DNA of 64,000 nucleotides from Streptomyces zinciresistens K42 (GCF_000225525.1 NZ_AGBF01000020.1:1-64000), one strand, 5' to 3'; positions 10,570-19,652 are shown, counted from the first letter of the stretch. Program-made: numbers and translations. Notes: a model not told the origin generated them from the sequence alone.

Positions 10570-11121
10570 ATGGCCATGCCGCCCGTACCGCCTCAGCCGC
10601 CAGGACCCCCGGGTGACACACCTCCTGCGGGCAGCGGCTTCGGAACACCTACCGGGGGCCACGGCTCCCCGACCGGCGGGTACGGCTCGCCACCCGGGGG
10701 CCACGGACAGCCTCCCGGGGACAACGGCCCGCCCGCGTACGGCGGCTGGCCGCCCGGGGAGGGCGACGGCGGGCCGGGCAGGCGTCGCAGCCCCCTTGTC
10801 GTCCTGGTCGTCGCGATCGTCGCACTCGTGACCGTCGTGGCGGTGGTCCTGATCCTGACCGGCGGTGACGACTCGCCCGATGAGAAGACTCCGGGTGGCT
10901 CCGGCACCAGCGGGACACCCGGGCCCTCCCTGAACATCCCGACGGAACTGCCCGGCAAGCCGCCGACCTCGCTTCCGTCCGGCTTCCCCACCGGCCTTCC
11001 GTCCGGCTTCCCCACGGATCTTCCCTCCGGATTCCCGACGGACCTGCCCAGTGGCTTCCCGACCAACCTGCCGAGCGGCCTGGAGTCGCTGCTGCCTTCC
11101 CTGGACGGCGAGTTGCCCTAG
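10570..11121 (+). CDS. Pro/Gly-rich single-pass membrane protein with LPSGFPT repeats
   Basis: A 183-residue protein not assignable to a functional family. Residues 1-70 are a low-complexity Pro/Gly/His/Tyr segment; about 75-100 is a transmembrane helix (SPLVVLVVAIVALVTVVAVV) after a GRRR stop; the outer part is acidic and Ser/Thr/Pro-rich and ends in four to five tandem copies of the octad LPSGFPT(G/D/N). The topology, cytosolic Pro-rich tail and extracellular repeat stalk, is common in actinobacterial envelope proteins. The start used is the ATG at 10570, with GAGGTG 12 nt upstream; GTG at 10555 is an alternative. Confidence 0.7.
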   Translation: MAMPPVPPQPPGPPGDTPPAGSGFGTPTGGHGSPTGGYGSPPGGHGQPPGDNGPPAYGGWPPGEGDGGPGRRRSPLVVLVVAIVALVTVVAVVLILTGGDDSPDEKTPGGSGTSGTPGPSLNIPTELPGKPPTSLPSGFPTGLPSGFPTDLPSGFPTDLPSGFPTNLPSGLESLLPSLDGELP

Positions 11122-11165
11122 CGGACAGCGGACAGCCGACAGATGGCAGAAGGCAGAAGGCAGAG

Positions 11166-11205
11166 GGCTGACGGGCGGCACGCGCACGCGTACCGCCCGT
11201 CAGCC
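11166..11205. terminator. Terminator hairpin between convergent genes
   Basis: GGCTGACGGGCGG (11166-11178) pairs perfectly with CCGCCCGTCAGCC (11193-11205) over 13 bp around a 14-nt loop. It lies between two convergent stop codons and has no T run, as is common in Streptomyces; it could serve both genes. Confidence 0.75.
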
Positions 11206-11222
11206 GGTGGGTGTTGTCGTGC

Positions 11223-12584
11223 TCAGATGCCGTGCGGCAGGCGCACGTACGTCACCGACGTCTCGATACCGCTGTCGACGAGCCGCCCCTGTGCGTCGAA
11301 GGCACCCGTACCGTCCGTCATCCCGAAGTCGTTGTCATTGATCAGCGCGAAGGTGTCGCGGTCCACGCGCGCGATGCCCTCGATCTTTCCGGGGACTCCG
11401 GGGACCTTGCCCAGGTCCACCACCAGGCGCTTGGCCAGCACCGGCACCCCGGAGGCGGCCGGATCGTCGAGCTGCTCCAGCGAGGGCGATGTCGTGGTGT
11501 CGTCCCAGGCACTGCCGAGGATGTTCGCGCGGCGGTCCAGGCGCACCAACTGGAGCCGGGCCGTCCTGTCCGTGCGCTCCTCGACGAGCAGCCTGTCCCC
11601 GCCCACGGCCACCACCGACGAGATTTTCAGCTCCGAGGTGTCGTCCTCACCCGGGTCGACCACGCCCACCGGGTCGAAGCGGTACGCGAATTCGGCGGTG
11701 ACCGCCTTCTTCTTCGGCGAGAACCGCAGCAGCCGCGTCGTACGCGAGGCTTCCCCGGCGTCGGTGTCCGGCAGCGACAACGGGCTCTGTACGGCGATGG
11801 CCAGATCGCCTCCGGGCAGCTGCGCCAGCCCTTCGAACCCGCGATTGATCTTGCGCTGCAACAGAACGGACGGCAGCGCCTCCACCACCGGATAGTCCGT
11901 ACCCTTGAGGCCCAGCCCCTTGGGGACGTACCGCGTGAGCACCTTCCCGCGCGCGGAGACGCGCACGAGGGAGGGCCCGTACTCGTCGGTGAGCCAGAAA
12001 CTGCCGTCCGGCGACCGCACGATGCCCTCGGTGTCCAGTCCGTTGGGGTTGTACGCCAGCGGAGTCCGGGCGTCGTACGAGTACGGCGCCTCGTCACGCT
12101 GCTGGTTCGACAGTCCGGTGACCGGCCTGCCGGACGCGGTCGTGACCGGGATCGCGTCGAGCACCTTCACGCTGCCGCCCGCCAGACGGATCTTGACGAT
12201 CGCCGGATCGAAACCCGGCACGGGGAACGTCCGCCGCTTCGTGCCGTCGACCTTGATCTGACCGTTCGGGCCGCGGTCGGTGACCGTCCAGAACTCGTCC
12301 TTGCGGCCCGCCGGGTAGATGTCGCTGCCGATGCCGCCCAGGTCGACGCCCCGGTCGTCGCTCACAGTGCCGGGCAGCAGGCCGTTGCTGAAGGCGCCGA
12401 GCGGAATGTCGCCGAGCGTCGCCGTCCTTACGACCTCGGCGCTGCCATGCCGGTCACCACCGCCGTGCGACCCCCCGGCACCGGCGGCCGGTCCCGCGGC
12501 CGCCAGTGCCGCGATCACGGCAAGGGGTACACCGCCTGCTACGAAACGGTGGACGCGGCGCCGGCCTGTGGCGTGCGGGGACAT
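11223..12584 (-). CDS. Secreted phytase-like (esterase-like activity of phytase) domain protein
   Basis: A 453-residue exported protein. The N-terminus has Arg-rich RRRVHRF, a hydrophobic core and a cleavage-like AAGPAAGAGG. The rest fits the phytase-like beta-propeller family: LGGIGSDIYPAG, FWTVTDRGPNGQ, NPNGLDTEGIV, SFWLTDEYGPSLVRV, GFEGLAQLPGG, KIEGIARVD and LINDNDFG. Members are secreted and their substrate is usually unproven; phosphomonoesterase activity is inferred from the name-giving family only. Start at 12584 has AGGAGG about 5 nt upstream, better than 12605. Confidence 0.85.
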   Translation of the reverse strand: MSPHATGRRRVHRFVAGGVPLAVIAALAAAGPAAGAGGSHGGGDRHGSAEVVRTATLGDIPLGAFSNGLLPGTVSDDRGVDLGGIGSDIYPAGRKDEFWTVTDRGPNGQIKVDGTKRRTFPVPGFDPAIVKIRLAGGSVKVLDAIPVTTASGRPVTGLSNQQRDEAPYSYDARTPLAYNPNGLDTEGIVRSPDGSFWLTDEYGPSLVRVSARGKVLTRYVPKGLGLKGTDYPVVEALPSVLLQRKINRGFEGLAQLPGGDLAIAVQSPLSLPDTDAGEASRTTRLLRFSPKKKAVTAEFAYRFDPVGVVDPGEDDTSELKISSVVAVGGDRLLVEERTDRTARLQLVRLDRRANILGSAWDDTTTSPSLEQLDDPAASGVPVLAKRLVVDLGKVPGVPGKIEGIARVDRDTFALINDNDFGMTDGTGAFDAQGRLVDSGIETSVTYVRLPHGI

Positions 12585-12808
12585 GCGGGCCTCCTGAGGG
12601 ACCAAGTTCGCTGACAGCGGTCAGGCTTGGAGTCCTCGTGGAACGCCCCGCGGCCACCAGGTGAACGGCGGCGGGCGGGACGGCGTCCGCTCGTGGCGGC
12701 CCCGCCCTGCAGGCCCGACGTGGCCTCCTGCGGGCCATCGGCGACGAGGCAGACGGGGGCGGGGCATCCCAGGGTGCCTCGCGGCGACGTTCCCTTCGAC
12801 GTCCGCTC

Positions 12809-13381
12809 TCAGGCCCGCCCCAGCCGTACCCGGTGTCCGGTCCGCGCGGCTTCGCGGTGCTCGGGTGCCGTGAGTCGCAGCGGCGTCACGCCCTCGACCG
12901 GCACCGCGTGGGCTTCCGGGGGCATGGCCGCCGCGAGGGCGCGTAGGCGTTCGACGCCATCGGGCTGCAAGGGACCCGCGCGCCAGGCGCCGTGACCCTC
13001 CGGTGAGAGACCGGGCAGCAGCAGCCCGCGCGCGGTGAGTCGCAGGGCCAGGGCGGCGGCCGTGCCCCAGAGGACGGCGGCCCGGGACGACGCGGTGTCC
13101 CGGCGGGCGCGCACCAGCAGGGGCACGGCCGCCCGCACCGGCGGCAGGACGGCCGGCACCCGAGCCGGCTCGACCCCGGCGGGGCCGGGCAACACCACGG
13201 TCAGCTCCTCCACGGAGCCCGACGCGACGGACGGAACCGCACCGCGCTCGGCGCGCCAGAAGGCGATCCGGCGGGTCCGCGTGGGGTCACCGGGCACGAA
13301 GGCGGCACTGCAGGAGGTCAGTTCGGAGGTCTCGGTCTGTCGTCTTGGGAAGCCTCGGCACGAGGGCGCAGCGCTCCTCAC
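12809..13381 (-). pseudogene. N-terminal fragment of an SNF2-family DEAD/DEAH helicase
   Basis: The 190-residue frame matches, from memory, the start of the large (about 950 residue) Streptomyces SNF2 helicase: SCSAAFVPGD, RRIAFWR, LTVVLPGPAGVEPARVPAVL, ARGLLLPGLSPEGHGAWRAG and MPPEAHAVPVEG. It then stops at 12809, and no helicase motif (Walker A, DEAH, SNF2 C-terminal half) follows in any frame before 12606. The last 20 residues look unrelated, so the gene was broken or deleted soon after residue 170. It may produce a short domain, but a decayed gene is likelier. The exact start is uncertain. Confidence 0.6.
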
Positions 13382-13795
13382 ATGTGACTACTCGGGGTCG
13401 GAGTCGCCGGGAGTGCAGCGTCCGGTCGAGCGGCCCGGCGTGGTCGATGCGTGAAGTGGGTCACCGGGGCGCGCTTGTGGGTACCCCCCTGAGTGCAGGG
13501 CCCGGCGGCATCCGTGATCGACGGACGTCGCCGGACCGCCGACGCCGATCCGGGCCTCCGGATCAGATCCGGACCTCGGAGCCGAAACCTCGGAGTCGAA
13601 CCGGAGCCCCAGCATTCCTTGGCACTCCGGACCCGGCGCGGCTCCGGACCCGGCACGGTTCAGGGGGGCTGGGACCAGTAGGGGGCCCGCGCCGAGGACC
13701 TCAGGGTCGTCTCAGGGTCGCGATCCGGAACCGTCGGACGCCCGAACCCGTTTTCAGGGCAGAGAGCGGCAGTGGCCGCGAAGGAGGCGACGCAC
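13382..13795. other. Intergenic region with a perfect palindrome
   Basis: No gene is supported in these 414 nt. The notable element is the palindrome CCGGATC-A-GATCCGG at 13558-13572, flanked by CCTCGGA/TCCGGAC-type repeats up to about 13650 (several copies of CTCGGAG and CTCCGGACCCGG). It could be a regulator site or hairpin; nothing ties it to a known family. Confidence 0.4.
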
Positions 13796-13978
13796 ATGTC
13801 GAAGAACGCGAAGATCGCCGCGGGGGGTGTGGCGGCCGGTCTCATCCTGTTGATCTGGCTGCCCTGGTGGGCGGCTCTCCTGATAGTCCTGGGAGTGCCG
13901 GCCGCCGCCTACCTCACGCTCGACCCGTCCCAGCGGCGCCGCCTGCGCCGTGTCCACCGCAAGGAGATCGGTCGCTGA
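13796..13978 (+). CDS. Small two-helix membrane protein
   Basis: A 60-residue protein: short basic start (MSKNAKIAAGG), two adjacent hydrophobic helices (VAAGLILLIWLPWW and AALLIVLGVPAAAYL), then a strongly basic tail (RRRLRRVHRKEIGR) that should stay cytosolic. AGGAGG lies 8 nt before the ATG at 13796, so the start is secure; the GTG further upstream has no support. Function unknown; such proteins are common in Streptomyces. Confidence 0.75.
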   Translation: MSKNAKIAAGGVAAGLILLIWLPWWAALLIVLGVPAAAYLTLDPSQRRRLRRVHRKEIGR

Positions 13979-13981
13979 CGG

Positions 13982-15376
13982 TCATCCGGCCGCCCGCGCG
14001 GCCGGCGTGGCCAGCGGGCAGGAGTTGACCACGTCGCCGTTCGCGGGCCTGCCGACCGTGCGGTCCGCGGGCGGTCGGACGCCCCGCTCCACCCAGGAGA
14101 CCAGTGTGTCGAAGGCCGACCGGTAGCAGGGCAGGATCGGACGCAGCCGGTCCGGATACGTGTCGTAGAGCCCGTCGACATGCGTCCCGCCCGCGACCGT
14201 GAAGTAGCTGTGCAGCGCGCCCCGTCCGCTCGCGTCGATCATGCGCGCGTACATGTCGGAATCGGCGCTCTTCGGCAGCAGCGCGTCCAGGTCGCCGTGC
14301 AGCGTGATCAACGGCTTCCCGATGCGTCCGGTCAGGGCCACACGGGCCACGGCGCGGCGGACGGAGGCGGGCCGCGCGCTGTAGTCGTACGACGCGTCGG
14401 AGGCGCAGGGTGCCAGGATCTGTTCCGGGGTGCTCCCGGCGGACGCTCCGGGACACCTGGGGTCGTAGGCCGGATCGAACTCGGCGCGGTAGATCTTCTG
14501 CGTGACACCCCAGTACGCCTGCTCGTGGTACGGCCACAGGAACTCGGAGCCGCGCGCGAAGCCGACGGAGTACAGGTCCTCGTCCCGCGCGGTGCCCAGC
14601 ATCCGGGCTACAGCGGTGGGCAGGGAGGTGAGCAGGTTCGGGCCGGACGCGGTCCACAGCGCGCCCTCCCAGTCCACGCCGCCGTCGTACAGCTCGGGGT
14701 GGTTCTCGAGCTGCCAGCGGGTGAGGTAGCCGCCGTTGGAGATCCCGGTCATGTAGGTCCGCCGGGGGGCCTGCCCGTACCGCTGGGCGACCGCCTTGCG
14801 CGCGGCCCGGGTGAGCTGGGTGGTCCGTGTGTTCCATTCGGAGACCGCGTCACCGGGCCGCTTGCCGTCCCGGTAGAAGTCCGGCCCGTTGTTGCCCTTG
14901 TCGGTAGCCGCGTAGGCGTACCCCCGCGCGAGCACCTGATCGGAGATCGCCTTGTCCGTCGCGTACTGCTTGCGGGTCCCCGGTGCCCCGGTCACCACCA
15001 GGCCGCCGTTCCAGCGGTCGGGCAGCCTGATCACGAACTGCGCGTCGTGACGCCGGCCGTTCGTGTTGTTGAAGCGGGAGGAGTCGGGGAAGTAGCCGTC
15101 GACCTGGATGCCGGGGACTCCGGAGGGCGTCAGGGTGCCGCGTGCCGTCAGCCCGGCCTGGTCGGCCATGTCCGTGTACCGGGTGCCGGCGAGGCCCGTG
15201 GTCGTCAGATCGGGCAGACAGGCGCTCTCCTGGAAGGCGGCGTCCGGAACCCGTACGCGCTCCTGGCGCGCGCAGTGCCCCTGGACGCCGCCGGCTGCCG
15301 CGGCGGGGACCGGACCGCCCAGCGCGGTGGCCAGCAGGGTGGCGGCGAGGAAGGGGACGGCTCGGATCGGACGCAT
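13982..15376 (-). CDS. Secreted tannase/feruloyl-esterase-like or 3-hydroxybutyrate-oligomer hydrolase
   Basis: A 464-residue exported alpha/beta-hydrolase. The signal peptide is RAVPFLAATLLATALGGPVPAAAA. The catalytic triad can be placed: Ser in MTGISNGGYLT, Asp in LHGDLDALLP and His in VAGGTHVDG. Blocks such as WNGGLVVTGAPGTRKQYA and YDPRCPG fit the family of D-(-)-3-hydroxybutyrate oligomer hydrolases/tannases. It probably works outside the cell on ester-linked polymers or oligomers; substrate is not resolvable. AGGAGG lies 6 nt before the ATG. Monocistronic between unrelated genes; its stop lies 3 nt from the small plus-strand gene. Confidence 0.85.
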   Translation of the reverse strand: MRPIRAVPFLAATLLATALGGPVPAAAAGGVQGHCARQERVRVPDAAFQESACLPDLTTTGLAGTRYTDMADQAGLTARGTLTPSGVPGIQVDGYFPDSSRFNNTNGRRHDAQFVIRLPDRWNGGLVVTGAPGTRKQYATDKAISDQVLARGYAYAATDKGNNGPDFYRDGKRPGDAVSEWNTRTTQLTRAARKAVAQRYGQAPRRTYMTGISNGGYLTRWQLENHPELYDGGVDWEGALWTASGPNLLTSLPTAVARMLGTARDEDLYSVGFARGSEFLWPYHEQAYWGVTQKIYRAEFDPAYDPRCPGASAGSTPEQILAPCASDASYDYSARPASVRRAVARVALTGRIGKPLITLHGDLDALLPKSADSDMYARMIDASGRGALHSYFTVAGGTHVDGLYDTYPDRLRPILPCYRSAFDTLVSWVERGVRPPADRTVGRPANGDVVNSCPLATPAARAAG

Positions 15377-15829
15377 GACGTGCCTCCTGGCAGAGAGCTG
15401 CGGAGCGCAGACGAGAGGGCGGGGCCGGGCAGGGCTGCCTCATGGTGCGGTCCGCGAGTCGCGGCATCCATGGGTTGGGGACACATGGAACGCATCCGCC
15501 AGGTGGGGCCTGGCTACAGGAGTGCCGACGACAGGGGGTGCGACCGCAGAGGTGCCGATGGGCATTCCCGTGGGCAGGCCAAGCGGCCATGCCGACACGT
15601 CCGCAAGTCGACACCCGCCCGTGTCGACGCGAACTCACGGCGAGGCTTCCTCGGGGGCGGCCCGACATCCCCGGCCGTCGCACGGCACACGGGGTGGCGG
15701 ACACCAGACGGGGGACGGCGGGCGCCGGGACCTGGGGTGGCGCCCACCGGCACACGCCCCCGCCGTGACCGGCATGCCCGCCCTCGGGGTCGATGCGCCT
15801 GGCCGGGGGCATCCGGGGACGCGCGTGGC
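15377..15829. other. Intergenic region, no gene seen
   Basis: About 450 nt between the esterase start and a minus-strand hypothetical. Open frames here have atypical codon use and no recognisable protein. No hairpin with a T run or operator-like symmetry stood out. Confidence 0.5.
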
Positions 15830-16699
15830 TCAGGTGGGGCGTACGGCCAACTTGTCGAGTGCTTCGAGCAGTCCGGGCAGCTCCGGACCGCGGCCCACCG
15901 GCAGGACCTCGCCCGGCTCGTCGTCCAGCAGCACGAACGCGATGTCGTCGGTCCTCGCCACCAGCGACCAGCCGGGACCGTCCGCCCGCAGAGTCCGGGC
16001 GTCGCCGGAGGCGAACGAGGAGCGGACCCGGCCGAGGGGCGGCGGGGAGTCCACGTACGCCCGTGCCTCGGCGAGAACGCGCCGGACACCGAGGTGGCCG
16101 CCGTGGTTCCCGCCCGTCTCGCCCCCGCTGTCGGCGGTCCGTCCGTCGTCGTCCGGGTCTGCACCGGTCTCCTGGGCGGCGTCTTCCGATGCCGCGAACT
16201 CGGCGTCGTCTATCTGCTCGCGCCACGTCGCCCACTGCAACGCGATCTCGTCGGCGCCCAGGCGCCGCTGGGCCGGACCCCATACGCTCGTGTCCGGGGG
16301 CGTCAGCGGCGGGCCGTCGGCGATCTCGGGCTCGGGATCGTGCGGTGCCGGCACATGGGGGGCGGCGACGGCGACCGCCAGCGGCCAGCCCGGCAGCGCG
16401 GCCACGACCGTGCGCTCGTCCGGCGACAGGTCGTACTCCATGCCGCAGTCCCAGGAGGCGATGGCAACAGCGACCAGGGAGACATCGTCGATGACGACCG
16501 TCCAGCGCGCGCCGTCGCCGTCCTGGCCGAGGACCAGGCCGTAGCCGTCGGCGAGCGGCGCCAGACCGAGTTCGGCACAGGCTTCCGGATAGTCGTCGCC
16601 CAGCACGCTCGGGAACTTCGCCGGCGTCAGCAGTACCGCAGTGAGCACGTAGAGCGCGTCGTCCGCGGCGGCGACGGTCTCCTCGTCCGTCCCGGCCAT
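15830..16699 (-). CDS. Conserved hypothetical acidic protein
   Basis: A 289-residue soluble protein without signal peptide or membrane helix. N-terminal half: VLTAVLLTPAKFPSVLGDDYPEACAELGL, DGARWTVVIDDVSLVAVAIASWDCGMEY, PGWPLAVAVAAP. Middle is acidic and low-complexity (about 170-205); C-terminal half repeats the theme WSLVARTDDIAFVLLDDEPGEVLPV. The two similar halves suggest an internal duplication of a small sandwich domain. ATG at 16699 has GGGAGG about 6 nt upstream. I do not recognise a function. Confidence 0.7.
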   Translation of the reverse strand: MAGTDEETVAAADDALYVLTAVLLTPAKFPSVLGDDYPEACAELGLAPLADGYGLVLGQDGDGARWTVVIDDVSLVAVAIASWDCGMEYDLSPDERTVVAALPGWPLAVAVAAPHVPAPHDPEPEIADGPPLTPPDTSVWGPAQRRLGADEIALQWATWREQIDDAEFAASEDAAQETGADPDDDGRTADSGGETGGNHGGHLGVRRVLAEARAYVDSPPPLGRVRSSFASGDARTLRADGPGWSLVARTDDIAFVLLDDEPGEVLPVGRGPELPGLLEALDKLAVRPT

Positions 16700-16835
16700 C
16701 CCAGCCTCCCCATCAGTTCGTCCACCGGCGCGCACCCTAGTGCGCCTCCGAGCCGCTTGTCACGACTCCCAGACACACCCGGAGCTGCCGGTTTCCGGCA
16801 GGACAGGGGCGAATCGACCGCTGTTGACGGCGTTG

Positions 16836-17132
16836 TCATGCTGCCGGAAGCCCGAGGAGCTCCCGCGCGACGGTCTGCGGCGACTCGCCGCGCTGTCGGG
16901 CGAGCACGAGGACGGCCCGGCACGCCAGTTCACTCACCCCGAACGACAGCGCCTCCGGCGACACCCAGCCGGCTGCCTCGTCGAGCGTGTCCTGGTCGTC
17001 CGCGGCACGCGCCGCCACGTACACGGCCGCGGCCTCGAACAGATTGTGCGGGCGCTCGTTCCCGGCGGCCTCCTGCTCCGTGCGCAAGGAGCGGACAGCG
17101 GTCGTGCACCATCGTCGAATCCTGCCCCACAT
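16836..17132 (-). CDS. Small hypothetical protein
   Basis: 98 residues beginning MWGRIRRWCTTAVRSL, then a helical region rich in Ala and acidic residues (NLFEAAAVYVAARAADDQDTLDEAAGW) and a C-terminal helix (ARQRGESPQTVARELLGLPAA). GGGAGG lies 9 nt before the ATG at 17132 and touches the ATG at 17141, so 17132 is preferred. Soluble, all-helical in appearance, possibly a regulatory or toxin-antitoxin-like small protein, but no family is recognised. Encoded 136 nt upstream of the acidic hypothetical on the same strand. Confidence 0.6.
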   Translation of the reverse strand: MWGRIRRWCTTAVRSLRTEQEAAGNERPHNLFEAAAVYVAARAADDQDTLDEAAGWVSPEALSFGVSELACRAVLVLARQRGESPQTVARELLGLPAA

Positions 17133-17277
17133 GCGGAACATCCTCCCTGGGCGGTCCGTCGGCCGAACGCCCTTCTCCTCTCCCTCACCGTAGAGTTGGA
17201 GTTCTGACGGCAAAAGGGGGACCTCGTGGCGAGGCGCTGCGAGAGACTCGGAGAGATCCGCCTGTGAGGAGTTCGAG

Positions 17278-17305
17278 GCGTGCCTCAGGTGCCTACGAGG
17301 CACGC
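17278..17305. terminator. Hairpin downstream of the methyltransferase
   Basis: GCGTGCCTC (17278-17286) and GAGGCACGC (17297-17305) form a perfect 9-bp stem with a 10-nt loop in the roughly 390-nt gap between two minus-strand genes. It is 215 nt past the methyltransferase stop and could be its terminator or part of the next gene's upstream region. The rest of the gap holds no gene I can support. Confidence 0.4.
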
Positions 17306-17519
17306 CCACTTCCGCTGGGACGAGGGGGCGGCGCGTGTCCGACGCGGCTCCGGACCGCATGGCCTCCTGGTACCCTGCACCTCTGGCACCCCTGCTGCGC
17401 ACCGTCACGCGCGCTGCTCGGCACCCGCCCGCCTTCGGTCCTGGCGGGTGTCCCGTCCGGCACGCGCGCGGGGCCGCCACCGAGTGAACGGTATCCTGCC
17501 GCGCGCCGTCCGGACGCCG

Positions 17520-18119
17520 TCAGGACTCCCGCACCCCCAGCGCGAGGAAACGGTCGTCCGCGTCGGTGTACGACGTCAGCCGCCACCCGGAACCGGCCAG
17601 CAGCGGACCGAGGTTGTCTTCGGCACGCAGGTCGTCCGAGGTGATCCGCCGGCCCTGGCGTGCCGCGAGCGCCGCCCTGCCGATCGGGTGGAACAGGGCG
17701 AGGGTTCCGCCGCTTCGCACCACGCGTGCCAACTCCCGCAAGTTCTCCACGGGATGGGGGAGGTGCGCGATGAGCCCAGCCGCGAACACGGCGTCCAGGG
17801 ACTCCGAGCGCAGCGGGAGCGCGGCCACGTCGGCGAGCAGCAACTGCCCGTCGCGGTCGCGGCCGGCCCGCGCGGCGGCCTCCAGCATGGCCGGCGTCAG
17901 ATCCGCTCCGAGGACACGCCCCGCCTGCCCGACGGCCGCACGTAGTGGAGTCAACGCGCGCCCCGTGCCGCACCCCGCGTCCAGGACACGGGCTCCCTCG
18001 CGCAGCCCCAGTTCGGCGACCGCCGCGGCGTAGGCGGGGCCGTCGTCGGGAAAGCGCCTGTCCCAGTCGGCGGCACGCGCGCCGAAGAACTCCTGCACAT
18101 GTGTGTGGTCGTCGCTCAT
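17520..18119 (-). CDS. Class I SAM-dependent methyltransferase
   Basis: A 199-residue Rossmann-fold methyltransferase of the UbiE/type 11 group. Motif I is VLDAGCGTGRAL (about residues 43-54), followed by LGADLTPAMLEAAA (acidic ribose-binding position), LLLADVAALPLRSESLDAVFAAGLIAHLP and LARVVRSGGTLALFHP. Substrate unknown. The ATG at 18119 and one at 18128 are both possible; GAGGG is poorly spaced for either. The upstream gap (18120-18471) is shared with the divergent CvnD-like gene. Confidence 0.85.
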   Translation of the reverse strand: MSDDHTHVQEFFGARAADWDRRFPDDGPAYAAAVAELGLREGARVLDAGCGTGRALTPLRAAVGQAGRVLGADLTPAMLEAAARAGRDRDGQLLLADVAALPLRSESLDAVFAAGLIAHLPHPVENLRELARVVRSGGTLALFHPIGRAALAARQGRRITSDDLRAEDNLGPLLAGSGWRLTSYTDADDRFLALGVRES

Positions 18120-18471
18120 GCCCCGCATGATCCCTCACCGACACGGATCACATCGCGGTACACGTTCGCGCGAGATCCGGTCACGCCCGTGCATCTGCAC
18201 GCCGAATCCCCGCAGGCGGACGCACGCGGCGGAATCCCCCCGGCGTGCGCCTGGATCTGAAAGCCCTCGTCGCACTGGACACGGACGCCGTTTCAGAAGC
18301 AGCCGGTCCCGTACGGCACCCGGTCGCGCGCCCGCACGGGCACAGAACGGGAACGAGCCGGTCACCACGGGCAAAAAGCGATCCAACCATGCGACGGGCA
18401 GACGCAGTTGCCATGATGCACCCTTCGCACGCGACGTCGACCGATGCCGGCACTCCAGAGAGAAGTGATCG

Positions 18472-19077
18472 ATGGTCCACGAGCACTCCGAAGCCCTCGA
18501 CGACGAGTCGACCGCCCTGGCACTGAAGATCCTGGTGGCCGGCGGCTTCGGCGTCGGCAAGACCACGCTGGTCGGGGCGGTCAGCGAGATCAGGCCGCTG
18601 CGCACCGAGGAACTGCTCAGTGAAGCCGGCCGGTCGGTGGACGACGTCGCAGGCGTCGACCGCAAGCCCACCACCACGGTGGCCATGGACTTCGGGCGCA
18701 TCACCATCCGCGCGGGACTGTCCCTGTACCTCTTCGGCACCCCGGGCCAGGACCGCTTCTGGTTCGTGTGGGACGAGCTGTCCCAAGGGGCGCTCGGGGC
18801 GGTGGTCCTCGCCGACACTCGGCGTCTGGCGGACTGCTTCCCCGCCGTGGACTACTTCGAGCACAGGCGCATCCCATTCGTGGTGGCCGTCAACTGCTTC
18901 ACGGACGCCCGCACCTTCGGCGCCCACGACGTGGCACGCGCCCTGGACCTGGACCGCGGCACGCCCGTGGTGCTGTGCGACGCCCGCGACACCGCCTCCG
19001 GCAGGGAGGTGCTGATCCGGCTCGTCGAGTACGCCGGGCGGGTGCACACCGCCCGGCTCCTCGACTCAGTGAGCTGA
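18472..19077 (+). CDS. Conservon-type small GTPase (CvnD-like)
   Basis: A 201-residue Ras-like GTP-binding protein of the type found as the fourth gene of Streptomyces conservons. P-loop GGFGVGKTTL (about 24-33); switch region with VDRKPTTTVAMDFG; G3 motif reads LFGTPGQDRFW, with TPGQ in place of DxxG as in other CvnD proteins; the NKxD position appears as VNCF. Usual partners CvnA (sensor kinase) and CvnC (DUF742) are missing; a CvnB-like roadblock protein is encoded 0.6 kb away, beyond an opposite-strand gene. Role in signalling is inferred from the family. Confidence 0.88.
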   Translation: MVHEHSEALDDESTALALKILVAGGFGVGKTTLVGAVSEIRPLRTEELLSEAGRSVDDVAGVDRKPTTTVAMDFGRITIRAGLSLYLFGTPGQDRFWFVWDELSQGALGAVVLADTRRLADCFPAVDYFEHRRIPFVVAVNCFTDARTFGAHDVARALDLDRGTPVVLCDARDTASGREVLIRLVEYAGRVHTARLLDSVS

Positions 19078-19117
19078 CTCCTCCTCAGCAACCCCACGCC
19101 ACCTCGGCACGCGCGGC

Positions 19118-19147
19118 GGCGGACGTCGTCAGTCGGCGACGTCCGCC
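19118..19147. terminator. Terminator-like hairpin at a convergent junction
   Basis: GGCGGACGTCG (19118-19128) pairs with CGACGTCCGCC (19137-19147), an 11-bp perfect stem with an 8-nt loop. It covers the last codons of the PPOX-type gene and lies 40 nt past the CvnD-like stop. Confidence 0.6.
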
Positions 19148-19557
19148 TCGGCCAGCACCTTGTCGATCCGGACACGGACGAGGAGCTCTCCCGGGACGCC
19201 GTTGCGGGCCCCGAACTCCTCGGCGCGATCCTCACCCATGTACCGCGCGCCGATGCGCCCGGCCCAGTGCCTCAGCTCGTCCAGATCCTCCGAGACGCGG
19301 GCATGGCCCCGCAGCACCACGAAGGAGTACGGCGGCCGGTCGTCGTCCACGCACAGCGCCACCCGGCCGTCCCGGACCAGATTGCGGCCCTTCACCGACG
19401 ACGCCCCGGTGTTGAACACCAAGTCGTCGCCGTCGAGTACGAACCAGATCGGAGCCACATGCGGCGCGCCGTCCGCGCGCACGGTCGACAGCTTTGCGGT
19501 GCGTGTGCCGTGTGAGACGAACGCCCGCCATTCCTCATCGGTCATCTTCTTCGCCAT
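19129..19557 (-). CDS. PPOX-class (pyridoxamine-oxidase-like split barrel) F420/FMN oxidoreductase
   Basis: A 142-residue split-barrel flavoprotein. Features are the family start MTDEEWRAFVSHGTRTAKLSTV, HVAPIWFVLDGDDLVFNTG, SSVKGRNLVRDGRVALCVDD, FVVLRGHARV and ARYMGED. Actinobacterial members of this size commonly bind F420 or FMN and reduce diverse substrates; the specific reaction is unknown. GGAGGA stands about 8 nt before the ATG at 19557. It sits on the opposite strand between the CvnD-like and CvnB-like genes. Confidence 0.85.
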   Translation of the reverse strand: MAKKMTDEEWRAFVSHGTRTAKLSTVRADGAPHVAPIWFVLDGDDLVFNTGASSVKGRNLVRDGRVALCVDDDRPPYSFVVLRGHARVSEDLDELRHWAGRIGARYMGEDRAEEFGARNGVPGELLVRVRIDKVLAEADVAD

Positions 19558-19652
19558 GCCCCCATCCTCCTTGCCCGCGGCCCGGATCGTCGGGAAGGGT
19601 GGCGATGAGTCCTCCGGTGCGGGGGGAGACATCTACACGGGGAGACCGCGAC

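Noticed and set aside
12606-12808. Continuation of the SNF2 helicase in another frame (simple frameshift)
   Set aside because: No frame in this stretch resembles the helicase; the rest appears deleted, not shifted.
14180-17644. A long plus-strand frame opposite the esterase and hypotheticals
   Set aside because: Antisense shadow; the minus-strand reading has signal peptide, catalytic triad and a ribosome site.
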